Origin: Rhipidocladum racemiflorum
Lineage: Eukaryota; Streptophyta; Magnoliopsida; Poales; Poaceae
Direction of reading: 5' to 3'
Assembly (NCBI GenBank): GCA_036346355.1
Contig: CM070576.1
Coordinates: 59,195,712 to 59,259,711 of the forward strand
DNA: 64,000 nt
This document shows, piece after piece, positions 46,920 through 58,574 of this stretch; position 1 is the first letter of the stretch; every line of letters starts with the position of its first letter. Below the pieces are notes generated by a model, which had not been told where the DNA came from, did no database searches, and saw only the letters and a list, made by a program, of their open reading frames with translations. Position numbers and translations under genes: made by a program.

Positions 46920-49900
46920 TAGGGGTGGGCATATATAAACCAAAACCAACAAAATCAAATTGAATTTACCAATCATTTCAGTTTTTTTGGATTTTGGTTC
47001 GGTTTTATTTTAATGATATTCGGTTTTCGAACTTCGATTCGGTTTTTAACCCCTAGAAACCGAAAACCTGAATAACCGATATGCTCCCTCTGTATATACT
47101 CATCAAAACTGATTCCCCTATATTGATACCCATTCCCCAACCAAACTCACATGCAGACGGCAGAGCCAAAAACACCCATCCCCCAAATTCCCAATCGCCG
47201 GTTCACCACCCCGTCCTCTAGATCAATCCCCATTCCAATCACCCATCCCCCAAGTTCCCAATCGCTAAAGACGGGAGGAGAAAGAGGGAGGTGACGGAGG
47301 GGCCGATGGTGGTGCTGGAGTGCGTGGCGGGGAGCCGAGGAGCTCGAAGGCGGAGAGGGTAGGGCGGCAGCGGGGGCGTGGTGCAGGAGGGGGACATGGA
47401 CATGGAGGCAGTCTGTCTGGGTAGGGCAGGGCTCCGGTGCGACGTCACTCGATGAGCCTTTGTCAGACCTGAAAGTAACACATCCGAACCTTGTGTATAA
47501 AATACACTGATCCAAGATCGAGCTAGTTTATACAATAAACAAAGTTGATAACACAACATATCAAGCATACATTTATTATTTAACTGACATAGTCTTTTAC
47601 AATATGATTGGCTCGTAGGACAAATAAAAGTAAAGCAGGGAAAATAAAATAAACTGAATAAAACCCAATAGATTTGCCACTAGCAATTCACTGGGGTAGC
47701 GATCCTAGTTATCCTAATCATCACCATTTAGAACTACTCCTCTAAAAACAACAACAAAGTAAGAGTGAGTACTAGAAGTACTCATCAAGCTACATAGGAA
47801 ATGCAGTATTAACGTAAGGGATGACAAGGGAAGGTTGTATGGTTAGTTTAGCGTAAAGCAGACTTTTAAATACAATAAGTAATTTGGAAGGCATAGATGG
47901 TATAAGAAAACTAAATTGTAAACCAATTTTTAACACAAGATAAAACCCGGAGCTAACTAATTTCCTACATGGAATATCATTCCATCCCATAGAACACTTT
48001 CTCAAAACCATTTTTGAAACATCAAAAATCTAATCTGTGAAAGGCCAGTTTGGCATGCCCATGACCGCGGGTGCGGCTAATCGTTTAGTTTTATAACCAC
48101 CACACTAGCCTGTCTCGCCTAGTCCAAATCGTATTTTTTAACTTTATCATGACATGACATAAAAGTCCATAGCATAATATTCAATAATGCCCAAAATATA
48201 GTTGTCAATGATCATTAAAACATAATTATCAGTTTTGATAAAATCATCAATTGGCACAAACTCCTAAAATAACCTAAATTCACGTCAAAGCTTGTCTAAG
48301 CATGTCATAACTATTTTGATATTCCTCATATTTCATAAATATAACATGAGGTTACAATAGCACAAGTAATTCAATCATCAAATGTGGCTTTAATCAATCA
48401 TGACATAACTATTTAATTTAAAACAGGGATTAAAATACAATTATAGAAACTATGCATGCAATAATTTAAGTTCAACATATTATTTCAAAAATTGGGTTCA
48501 ACTTGATCAAGGATGTGTAACTTGCCTCGAAAAAAATCATTACTCTAGTTCTGGGCCTTGTTCTTGAGTCCACACTTCACTCTCGTATTAAATATTAATA
48601 AATACTAAAAATAGATATGAAATGAACTCTAAAATTTTTTAAAAAAATCCACCATTAAATAGAGCTCGATTTTATAATTTTTTTGGCTCTGAAATCACCT
48701 CAATCGGAGTTCATTATGAGGGGGAATGAATTTTTAAAATATTAAATCAAGTAAAGAAATAAATAAATGATTTTCAAAATTTCAAAATTTCCTTTATAAA
48801 GAGAAATAATTTTTAAAATTATGGTCTGATTGCTGATATTTCACTTTAAAATATCAGCAATCAGAACATAATTTTTTAAATATATATATTATTTTTCTTT
48901 ATTTTCTCTCTCCTAGCTACAATGTCACACGCCCTACTATTCACCAGAGAATTTCGACCGAACAGAACATAGACAAAACAAGAGCAAGGCTAGGGCAAAG
49001 GCCAGAGAGCAAACTTCGGCCAAACTAAGGGAAGCACCGGAAAGCACACGACGCGATGAACTCGATGATGGGCACGATGATGATGGAGAGGCATGGATAG
49101 TGACAAAATAATGCGATAAACTACGATGAATATATTTCGATAAAATATAAAATTCATCACATACGGTTAACAAAACTTGAAATCGATTGAAGGGGTTACC
49201 TTTACAATGATCAATGTCACAAAATGACGTGAACGGTTTTGGAAGAGACGCTCCGGAACTCCGGAAAGCTTGCAAGAGCACGTCAGTGACATTCGGTTCA
49301 CGCTTCGAATGCCACGACGTTCTAAGCAAACGAAGGCACAAGAGGTTGGGACGAGTTGAGAAACGGGTAGAGCGATGAGAGGGGATCCCGGTGCTCTCCT
49401 TAAATAGGCTCGGATGACTCGTAGAGATAGATACAGTTGGTGTTAAAAGAAAAGTCCAAACTGAATAAAACTCAATTTTATCCCGAATAAAAGGGGATTA
49501 GGATGGGATAATCACATGGTTTAGTTGAGAATAAGGTGGCACACGTATTAGACACGAATTCGAAAGAAAGTCGCGAAGAATTGGGTCTTTCCAAATCTTG
49601 GCAATGAAGACAAGAGGGAGATGGTGCTGCTAGTTTTGGGCTAGAGGTTTAAGATAATACGATAAGTGGGTCCCACCTTTTAAAATTATTTTTAAAATTA
49701 ATTAATATTGAAAATAAAAGGCATTGAAATCACAATAAATTATGTTAAAAAATTCTTAAAAAAATTTCAAAAATACTTTGGAATAATTTCAACTCCTGTA
49801 AAATTTTTAACATTTTTTAAATTATATTTTAGCTATGATAAATATTTTTGTAAAACAAAAAATAGTAAATAATTTTATAAATTTTAGAAGATTCCCCAAA

Positions 49901-50745
49901 ATATTTTGAAATATTTCAGAGTAAAATAAAATATTTTAAAATATAATTTATTTAAACTTTGCATAGATTTAAATATCATTTTCAAAAAGATTTAATTCAA
50001 AAGCAATATTTAAAATCTAAATAAAGTCCAAAAAATTAAGAAAAATATTCTCAAAATTTTTTTTAAAAAATAATTAAACTAAAATAAATTTTTTTAGGGT
50101 ATTATAGCCTTTCACCTCGTGGTCCTCGATTTTTCTGGCGTGAGCCACCTCCTCCTGTCCTCCGTTGCCCTCCCCCCACCCCCGCCGGCGAGAGAGGAGT
50201 GAGCGCGCCCAAAAACTTTGCTCGGATCTGGCAATCTCCAGTTAGCTTCCTCGCCAGATTCGGCGACATGTGACGGCTGCCATTACGAAGCTATCGCTAT
50301 CTCACCTGATCCGTCACTAGATGGCCTAGATCTGCCACCATTCGCCAGATCCGGTCGCCAGATCCTCATCTCCCTCTACTTTTGGTCGCCAGATCCTTCT
50401 ACTATGGAAAAAACGAACTTGAGATAGTATCTATCTGCTACCTCAATATAACTTCGAATATTCTTTCATAGTTTTATTGTGCAGCTTATCCTTGTTCTCA
50501 TGTAGTCATTTTCTTATGCTTGTTAAGTTGTTTTCTGTGATCAAATCAATTGATGTCACTGACTTGTTGCGGGCACCTGACAATCTGAAATTCGTTTTAT
50601 CGAAAAACTGAATTTATTCGGTTAATTCAGTTCGGTTTTTAATTATGTTCGGATCGGTTCGGATGCCAAGTTTCTAAAACAAAAAAAAAAAATAAACAAA
50701 AAAATCAAATCAAAATAACAAAAAAAAACCGAATGCCCACCCCTA
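46920..50745. mobile_element. Non-autonomous hAT element interrupted by a solo LTR
   Basis: Left end TAGGGGTGGGCATATATAAA and right end, on the other strand, TAGGGGTGGGCATTCGGTTT, followed by CGGTTTT/TTCGGTTC-type subterminal words on both sides. Removing the solo LTR at 47461-50106 leaves about 1.2 kb. The adjacent octamers CACGGTAG and CATGGGGT match only partly, so the target duplication has decayed or the end is off. The interior on both sides of the LTR is GC-rich and non-coding as far as can be seen. Confidence 0.65.
47461..50106 (-). mobile_element. Solo LTR (2.65 kb) nested in the hAT element
   Basis: Starts TGTCAGACCTG and ends AGGGTATTATA; GCCTT flanks both sides (47456-47460 and 50107-50111). 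On the minus strand it starts TATAATACCC, one base from the usual TGTAATACCC start, so the terminal G has probably mutated. It carries AGTACTAGAAGTACT near 47768-47783, like the other LTR palindromes here. No internal retrotransposon region is present. Confidence 0.75.
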
Positions 50746-52045
50746 CATGGGGTTGAATACATAAGTATTGTGCATTTGGTCATGCTTCGAAAGATAAATA
50801 AAACTTGGTTTACGCACGGCATGTGAGGCCGGTGACCAGTCAGGACTTGCAGCCGGCACTGCGTGGAGATCTTAACCAGAAAATTATCCGGCGAGCTATA
50901 CAAGCCTATAACGCTAGCCACGTGCGCGCTACCTCCGGCAAGCAAATCCTTCCAAGTCTCCCGTGAATGACACTACATCTATGAGGCACCCAATTAGAGT
51001 TTTTTATTATCTTTAGGATCACCAAATTATTCTTAAATTATCTCTATCTGTTAAAATTTTAATATCTCTTGATATTAATTTAATCTTGATACTAGTTTAA
51101 TGTATCAAGATAAAAAGAAAGGGGAAGTACTGTAGGAGTAAGGTACGTTGGACGGCGAGTCCGGCGTACGGTTGAGTGGACCACAGAATACAGAGGAGAG
51201 CAGATCACCCGGCGTATATTGATTCAGAGCAGATTGGTGCGCACTGTCTCCGCCCGCAGTCACCGTCTGTCTCGGGACAAGCGGGGATTCAAACTTGAAT
51301 CTATCGAAAAGATTAGACCTTTTGAGAGTCGCCCATCGGATGGAGTAGCATTGCATACCGTTAGCTAATCAACCCAAACGGCAGCTTAAAGCTGTGTCAG
51401 TTTCTTAATTCTTCTGTTTAGCTCCTCCTTCCCACGCCACTGCCCACTGCTAATGGAGTAGGACTGTAGGAGTATAACACTACGGAGACCGAGCAGTACG
51501 TGGATCTGTAAACACATGTTAAGTAAGCACATGATTCCTGGGCCCACGCATCAGTGACAGGTGACGTGCGAGTACGAAGCCAGCTGCTTCAGTGCCAGTC
51601 ACTCGGTCCACCGAGCAGAGCGGCACCTCTCATGCGAGCCCTGATCCCGTGGTCCCCCCCCCTGCTACACCCACACGGCAACGCACCACCACGGCCAATG
51701 ACATCGCGGAATAGGACTCATGGACCCCACATGTCACTGTCGTAACTCGATACACAGCTGCGCGCGTTCCTTTTGCTCGGAAAGCGAGAAGATAATACTA
51801 CGCCCGACTAGTCTTCCACAGCAATTCTCCACTTTACCGTACGCTCATGGCAGGTGGGTCCGACAAGCACAGGTCCCACCTGTCACTGTGAAGTGGGGCG
51901 ACCGATGCGCTCCACGCTGGTTTCCTTAAACCGCACGCCAGCACCCAAACTCAGCACAGGGGAAAAGGAGGACAGAAAGGTCAATAGGGGAAGGGAGAAA
52001 AGACCGAGACGCCCACCCCGCAACAACCGAGCGAGCCGAGCTGAT
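50746..52045. other. Spacer and probable promoter / 5' leader of the At1g16860-like gene
   Basis: 51550-51900 contains repeated CCACATGTCACTGT / CCACCTGTCACTGT words common in grass upstream regions. On the minus strand AGTTTGAATCCCC near 51283-51295 looks like a B box, but no A box is convincing. The reading frame of the next gene is open back to an ATG at 51854, but the low-complexity extension is more likely 5' leader. Confidence 0.4.
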
Positions 52046-54386
52046 ATGCTTCCGGGAGGCGAAGACGGCAGCGTCGGCAAGAGCCGCGGCGCCACCGCCG
52101 ACGACGACGACGCCGCGACCGCGGCCTCCCTGAACGACCTCTGCGCCACCGCCGCCTGGGAGGCGGGGGCCCCCGCGCCCGAGCACGCGTTCCCGAGGGC
52201 GGCGGCGTGGGCGCTCGCGGCGCTGCTTGCGGTGGGGCTCGTGCTCGGCGCCCTCGTCCTCGCCGTCGTGCGCAGCGCCGCGCTGCTCGTGGTGGCCGTC
52301 CTGCTCTCGGGGGCCGTGACAGCGTTCCTCCTGTGGAATGCGACGGCCGTGGCGTCGGGCCGCGCGCTGCGGCTGTTCGTGGACGGGCTCCCAGCCTCCA
52401 GCCTTCGCGTTGCCGCCGACGGCCAGCTCGTCAAGATCACCGGTGTATGTTTGCTATCTGCAAACGCATTAATTTCATCTATCTAAATGTGGTGCGATTG
52501 ATTGGGTTTGCTGTTTGTTCTGTGACTCTGCGCTAAATTCTCGTGCTTGGTGAACTGATGAGCCGCCTTTTAGTGGAGCTAGTAATTTCAGTAAAAGAAT
52601 TGATGATGGATAGATGCATAATTTCCAGAGAAGATAGAGGGAGAGTAATGGGTGTGGTGTAGTAATTCCTCATCTTCTCGTGCTTTCATGTATTGTGGAT
52701 CGCAATATCCAAATACTATACTTTTGCAGTGGAGTTTGTATTTTGTTTTGTGTGTGTGTGTGTTGGGGGGGGGGGGGGGGGGGTGAGCTCGCATGCGTTA
52801 AATGTAGCTTACATGTTCAGAATCAGAGCAGTTACTCTAGTTTTTTTTTGGGGGGTGGGGGGGGGGTCAAATCTGTAGTAGTAAATTGAATGTACGTTCT
52901 ATATAAAAGGAAAGAATTGCTCTTTTTGGCTTCTGGGCTTGCCGTTTTACTGTTGTAGTATCATGATTGTCCTCCCTGTTATTTATCCATGTGAGTTGTG
53001 TTCAATTTTCCTGCTGTGTTAATCTCGGATATGTTATGTTGTTCATTCTTTTATGCAGTTTGTTTCTTGTGGTGATATTTCGCTGATCTCTTCATATGAG
53101 AAGGTTGAGAACTGTGTATATACATCTACGCTGTTAAGAAAATGTAGTAGATGGGGTTCCGAGGTAGCAAATCCTATGAATCGATGTTCCAAGTGGAAGT
53201 TGACACATGCTGAGGTAAGGAGGCTCTGTTGATATGTGCGTGTAATTCCCAGGGCTTCTAATGTTCTTTTTGCATAAAATTCATAGGTGCTTTCATTTGT
53301 CATATCTTGCACCTTATGTCATAAAAAATTGTCCCTTTTCTTTAATAGTTAACTGTTTTGTTTGTCATGCCTTACACTATTCTAATGCAATCCAGTTGCA
53401 TTTGAAATATACTATTAGTTCATGACCAATACTATAAATGCTGGCAATAAGATACACGAAGGGTATTCCATGTTGTTCTAGTTCCAGTTCCTGAATATTT
53501 ATATATCAGCACTTACACCCTTCCATTTGTTATGAGATAATAAAGAAAGGTCATCAGTGAGTGACTTTTATACCGATTTTTTTTTGGTCCTTTTCTTCCC
53601 CTGACATTATTCCAGTAATAATCATAATGCCCTTTCTCAGTTGTGTGCAAATTTGAAGAAACTCTTGCTGCATAGTTCGGTGTGTAGTTCTAATGAGTAG
53701 GTCTTATCTATTTTGGAGAATTTTGAGAACTCTAGTTCCTTTGCATTATGTCCTACATAATTCACTAGTCTTACAACTTTTCTAATGTTATAATATGTCT
53801 GCTGTTATTATAACATCTACCAAGTAAGATGCCACAGATACGTATCATGTTTTTCTTATTCAAACATTCTGTGGAGTTGGGCAGAGGTTTGCTGCTGATT
53901 TCTACATAACAGATGCGAAATCAGGTAAAAGAGCCTTGGTGAAAGCTGGGCACCACTCGAAAGTAGTTCCGTTAATCGATGAAAGCCTTCTGGTTACAAC
54001 AAGCAGAAACACAGAGCTATCTTCAACCTTGAAGTGTTGGCTGGAAGAAAGAAATCTTTATTCTGAAGAAGCTCAGGTTATTCGTCTAGAAGAAGGGTAA
54101 TCAAATTACTCAATACACTTGCCTTTTGTCAGTATCTTTGTAGATTGAACCCTTGAAAGCTGATACTATGGTTGCACAAACTTGTAGATATATCAGTGAA
54201 GGGATACAGCTGAGCGTGATCGGAGTCTTGAGCAAGAAGAACGGATATCTCACGATACTTCCTCCGCCTGAACCTATATCTACCGGTTGTGTGCTGCTGT
54301 CATTGCTCCTTCCAACTTATTTTGATGGAATAGTTCTGAGATTGACTGACAGAAGTTATTTTATGCCAAATTCTGGCATTTCGTGA
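52046..54386 (+). CDS. At1g16860-like membrane protein of unknown function (321 aa, 4 exons)
   Basis: Exons read 52046-52444, 53059-53214, 53885-54096 and 54188-54386, all GT-AG with matching phase. The N-terminus is acidic and Ala-rich. Residues about 53-76 and 77-98 are two adjacent hydrophobic segments joined by VRS, predicting a membrane hairpin. The C-terminal part, about 110-321, is the conserved soluble domain, with DGQLVKITG, FVSCGDISL, VENCVYTST, RFAADFYITD, ALVKAG and ISTGCVLLSLLLPTYFDGIVL. Relatives are labelled 'ubiquitin-specific protease family C19-related' in databases, but I see no protease Cys/His boxes and would not use that name as a function. It is shorter than the 470-residue Arabidopsis members because it lacks their long N-terminal region. 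An in-frame ATG at 51854 would add 64 residues. Confidence 0.85.
52751..52783 (+). repeat. (GT)n followed by 19 consecutive G, in intron 1
   Basis: A GT run leads directly into an uninterrupted G19 tract (52765-52783). A second G-rich run (G6-T-G10) follows at 52850-52866 after a T9 run. These are likely length-variable and hard to sequence. Confidence 0.9.
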
Positions 54387-54829
54387 AATGCTCTGAAAAC
54401 TCATGAGATGTAACAGCTGATGATTTTAGTGCAATGCCCTTGGGATCTTCTTTTGTATGGGACCACAAATTTTTCTTCAGGGCTCATGCGGCTCCTTTTA
54501 GGTAACTGTATACATTAGAATGTGCATGCTTGCTTCATTGATAGTGGTGGTATCTCGTCCTATCTGGAGATGGCTTGTGTATATTCTCATTTGATTCTTC
54601 TGTTTCAGTGGTTGTTGCTCCTGTCCATTTTGCTTCGTGTGTACTTTGGTAGTTTGGCCAATACAATACATTTATTTTCGATGTACTACATGAGATGCCT
54701 CAATGGAACCTCCATAGTTGGTTTCCTTACAAGTACTAGTGTGCTGATTACTATTTACTGAGTTACGTGGACCACTGCGGAGAATGAGGTAATCACTGTA
54801 CTAGGCTCTCTTTTTTTTCGGAAAAATTA
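54387..54829. other. 3' UTR and spacer after the At1g16860-like gene
   Basis: Probably 3' UTR for the first part. The hydrophobic 79-codon frame at 54522-54761 is T-rich by composition and shows no family resemblance. Confidence 0.4.
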
Positions 54830-55223
54830 GCCTATGATTTTTTTTCGGAAATAGCCCCTTAGTCCATTCCTACCGCGATAGGGTAGCGCGGAGGCCACCT
54901 TCCATGACTACCCATGCGCAGCAAGCAGGCACACACGCCTTCCTGTGCCGAGCATGCACCCCCACACGGGCCCGCACGTGCAGTGCCACACGAGAGCCCG
55001 CATGGCCCCCTGCGCCACGTGCTGCTTGACCGCTCGTGCCCACGCAATCCCCCCCACGCCGCCCGCCTTGCACGCCCCGTGCGTGGGCCCCCCGCGCCGC
55101 GAGCCCACGAGTGCATGCTTGCCACACAGGTAGCACAGAGGTCATTTTCTATACTATCCCATCGTGGTAGGTGTAGTCTAGGAAGCCATTTTTGTAAAAA
55201 ATATCTATATATACAAGACTAGT
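54830..55223. mobile_element. Long-TIR element with GC-rich core, copy 1 (Mutator-like?)
   Basis: The left side, AAAATTAGCCTATGATTTTT ... TCCATTCCTACCGCGATAGG, matches the inverted right side (AAAACTAGTCTTGTATATAT ... CACCTACCACGATGGGATAG) over roughly 70 imperfect bases. Between them is about 230 bases of very GC-rich DNA that opens in several frames. The arrangement matches the element at 60559-61245. Exact ends and target duplication were not found. Confidence 0.5.
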
Positions 55224-55706
55224 TTTACAAATAAAATAAAATAAAATGGCTAGTCGAGTGATCAACTCGTGGAAAAATATTATAGGACTATAGGCTGGAT
55301 TTGTCTGTCTGAACTAATATTAATATATACTACTTTAAAGGGAGAGTATGATGCTTGTCACTAAGTTTTCATTTTTTTTTATTAAATATCTGTTGTGTTG
55401 AAGCTGGGCAGAGATCGTGCAGTCCCTATTCAGGAGAAGTGTACTTTCCGGCTTACTGAAACTTTTTTGCTTACGGAAGACATTTTTTTTAAAAAAAAAA
55501 AACACCAGAACAAAATTTACTGGGTAACTTCTTCAGGGGTTTTTGCAACAAGTTACAAAAGTAGAAGCTTCGGATAACATGTGCAGATTATTAGAAGGTA
55601 ATAGGCTAGCTGTTTGCAGTAATGCGCCGTCTTCCAGCATTGAAATGGAAATACAGTAGCAGCAGCAGACAAGCAGAGTTGCTGCTACTGCTCATTCACA
55701 CCAACC

Positions 55707-56070
55707 TTAATTGCAACTAGCCATTACTTGGATGTCCAAACACCACCAGGAATTCATAATTGAATATGCAGTGATTTCTAGTACTCCTTTTTTGGCCATG
55801 GCAAGCTTCTGAATCGCGAAGGCCAGCCCAAGCAGCAGCACGGGCAAGGCGATCTGCAACACAGTGAGCCAGAGGGCGCCAGCGCCTGCTTATTACGGCT
55901 TGCTATCGGTGCGGCAGCGGCGACCCCCTTCGCCGGCAAGGTGCAAGGGTCAATGTCGCCGATGTAATGCAGGGACATCATCTCCTTCGCGGCCTTGCTG
56001 CGGCCTTGCGGGGCAGATTCAGAGCACCTGCCCCGCTCCGTGCGCCACCTCGCTAGCAATTTTTCTGTGC
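55707..56070 (-). pseudogene. Broken gene fragment with a hydrophobic C-terminal segment
   Basis: On the minus strand one frame, from about 56070 down to 55870, reads KAAKEMMSLHYIGDIDPCTL. A different frame, from about 55885 to the stop at 55707-55709, reads LWLTVLQIALPVLLLGLAFA and then a short polar tail. The second piece is a good membrane segment, and a TTGCAG acceptor-like site lies just before IALPV. The two frames overlap, so this is either two exons of a small gene misread by eye or a degraded fragment with a frame break. The right side stops at repeat-like DNA near 56098. The family is not recognised; a plastid membrane protein is possible. Confidence 0.3.
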
Positions 56071-56498
56071 GTTCTATCTGCGCTTCCTGTGTATCTACGG
56101 GCCTGTTTGGGGGGGCTGTGGTGTTCGCTTTTAGTTTGTTAGAAAGCATGTAATGGTGCGCTTTTTGATATATCGTTTGTAAACAGTGCTGCAAATTGTA
56201 GCTTTGGAGGCAACCGTGTGGGCCCAAGTGAGGAGGAGTCGGGTAGGTGGCGCTGAGCCGAGGGAGTCAAGGAGGCGTTGGATGGGGATACGACAGAAGA
56301 GGAGGGAGATGGAGCGATCGGGAGGCGATTGAGTGAAGCCACAAAAAGCACCTCCCTACCGGCTTTGGCTTTAAGTCACTTGTCACTTGCTGGTACTGCT
56401 TTGTTTGGGAGCTTTAGGCCCAAAGTGAAGTGGTACCAAGGCACTTCAACAGGGCCTACATCTGCTGCGTATCCAGGCATGCAGCAACGGAAACAATA

Positions 56499-57300
56499 TG
56501 GGTGTGTTTGGTTACCTGCACGTAGGGGTGGAAACGAGCCGAGCCGAGCCCGGCTCGGCTCGGCTCGATGCGGCTCGGTCTAGTGGCGAGCCGAGCCAGG
56601 CTCGGCTCGGCCCTGAGGCGAGCCCAAAAAACCGGCTCGGCTCGGCTCGGGCTCGGCTCATGGCGGCTCGTTAACTCGCCGAGCGAATATTTTCTCAGAA
56701 AATTAAGTATTTATACAATAATTCATATATTTGCAGTTAATAATATTAACTTACTAGTTACTACTAAATAATAGTAGTTGCTTAGTTGCTCTATATCACA
56801 CTTGTAGGACATGGAATTGTCTCAACATCATCTTTTTCCTAAAAATATAAGTCATTAATCATACTAAATTCACTGCATGGGCTGGGCCACCGAGCCAATT
56901 TGGCTCGCGAGCCGGCTCGCGAGCCGAGCCGAGCCGGTTCGGTGTTTTTGCGAGCCTAAAAAGTAGGCTCGGCTCGAGCCCGAGCTGAGCCACGAGCCAC
57001 GAGCTTTTTTTCCAGCCCTACCTGCACGGCTGCACCATCTTAGCTTGTTTCGTATGAGCCATCCAGACTAGCGTTGGTCTGACTGAGTGGATGCAAGTTA
57101 AGTTATTTGGTTGCTTGTTTGTGCATCTCATGGGCCTGCATTAGAGAGAAGTCTAATTTCTGTATTTTCTCCATCCTGTATGAGTGGGTGCAATTGCATC
57201 CACCTGGCCAGGATGAACAGGAAACCAAACATGCGTCTAATAGATACAGTTGCATCCACTCATGCGATTCAGACACCATGCAGGCAACCAAACACACCCA
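56499..57300. mobile_element. MITE (TGGGTGTGTTTGGTT ends) split by a hAT insertion
   Basis: The left end TGGGTGTGTTTGGTTACCTG and the right end, on the other strand, TGGGTGTGTTTGGTTGCCTG are flanked by TA on both sides (56497-56498 and 57301-57302). Without the inserted hAT and its duplicated octamer it is about 300 bp. The interior carries GTTGCATCCACTCA-type words in inverted order. Confidence 0.75.
56523..57020. mobile_element. Non-autonomous hAT inserted in a MITE, perfect 8-bp target duplication
   Basis: Starts TAGGGGTGGAAACGAGCCGA and ends with the complement of TAGGGCTGGAAAAAAAGCTC. CCTGCACG is repeated exactly at 56515-56522 and 57021-57028. GAGCCGAGCC / GGCTCGGCTC subterminal repeats fill both ends. 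It is 498 bp with no transposase. Because its target duplication lies within the MITE's end, it arrived after the MITE. Confidence 0.92.
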
Positions 57301-57302
57301 TA

Positions 57303-58480
57303 AGTAGCTCGAAACGTCGTTTTTTTTCAGTCTGCGCGGACACTTTCTGCAAGGGCTCCCCATCCCACTGCCAGTACGTCCATGAGACCATGACTACACC
57401 TAGACGGCCCATCATTTTTAACCCTGTCAAGCTTGATGGCAAAAGCATCTTTTGAAATTTGGCAGCAGGCACGATATGGCAGCATGGCACAAGATGGGCG
57501 ATGGGACAGATATTTAAATGCTGATGCTCTTGCCGTGAGAACTTGTGCTCAACTTCGTTTCATCCAATTGGAAGCTGCCACGGTCTTCTCGTCAAACTGC
57601 TTGGTTCGTCCAATTGGCATCTGTCATCGTCGGAGGATTGGTGTTTAGTAAAGAAGCTAAAAACCTGAATCCACAGAATTTTACTTAGCTTAAAGACTGA
57701 ACAACGGGGGTGTGGACAGCACAAAACGGGGCGAGACTCGTCTCGAGTGGTCCGGGTGCCATCTATGGCCACGACTCCAAATAACTCGACATTGACCTGC
57801 TGCTTGCCAGATTTTGGCTCACCTCGTCCAGTCCAGTCGCCATGCTCCACTCTAGCACTGCCTGGTTTAGTGTCAGGATGAACTTTTCTCTTGTGAATTT
57901 TTTTTTAAAAAAAAATCCATAAACCCGAGCCTGTCACAATCCAGCCGGTTGTTTTTCTTTACCAAGTGGGACGTCTCATCCATCTCTTCCTTGCCCCAAA
58001 GGAAAATAAATGGGCGAGGTCGGGATGGCGGTAGGTATCCTGTCAATTACTCCTGCGAGTCGTGCTGCATCTGTGAAAGGAAATCTAGCGGCATAGTCAC
58101 TGCTCATGCCGAAGGGTTCCGGTTACGTACCAGTACAACCATCTCCAGCCATTTTGTTAACTGCCTGCCCGATGAGTGACATGTATACGTGTTGATTCAT
58201 CTGTCGAGGTATACAAGAGCGGAGCCGGTAACATTTCGGCTTTCGCCCGGCTCTCGTCAACGCCAAGCTCCGATGCTGCCGTCCCGAGAAATGTCGTATC
58301 CTGTAGCCGTTGCGCGCCCACTTTTTGTGGGCAACGACTGGTGCAGAGCGGAATGACTCCAGATTTCAGGTGCACCACAGTCACTCGCACCGCGCGAGCA
58401 CACGACACTCTCGTTGCCATCATACCCCAATAATTCACTGCCCGTCGCCACCACCACCACTAGACCGCGCCGGCCGCCAA
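57303..58480. other. Spacer and upstream region of the S40-like gene
   Basis: No gene, repeat end or clear regulatory cluster was recognised. Chance frames occur on both strands around 57560-57850 and 58157-58438. Confidence 0.45.
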
Positions 58481-58483
58481 TAA

Positions 58484-58490
58484 TATAATA
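58484..58490 (+). promoter_or_regulatory. Putative TATA box of the S40-like gene
   Basis: TATAATA in GC-rich surroundings, 91 bases before the start codon. Confidence 0.5.
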
Positions 58491-58574
58491 GCACGACGCC
58501 TAAAGGCTAAAACCCACGACGCGCTGGTCAGTGGCCACTACACGCGAGCGCAGCTGAGCACGGCGCTGCTGGCC

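Noticed and set aside
51280..51355. tRNA-like stretch on the minus strand (AGTTTGAATCCCC as B box)
   Set aside because: No acceptable A box or cloverleaf could be seen; at most a SINE remnant.
56098..56452. MITE with GGGCCTGTTTGG / CAACAGGGCC ends
   Set aside because: The inverted match is under ten bases and the TAC flanks are not typical; not enough to call.
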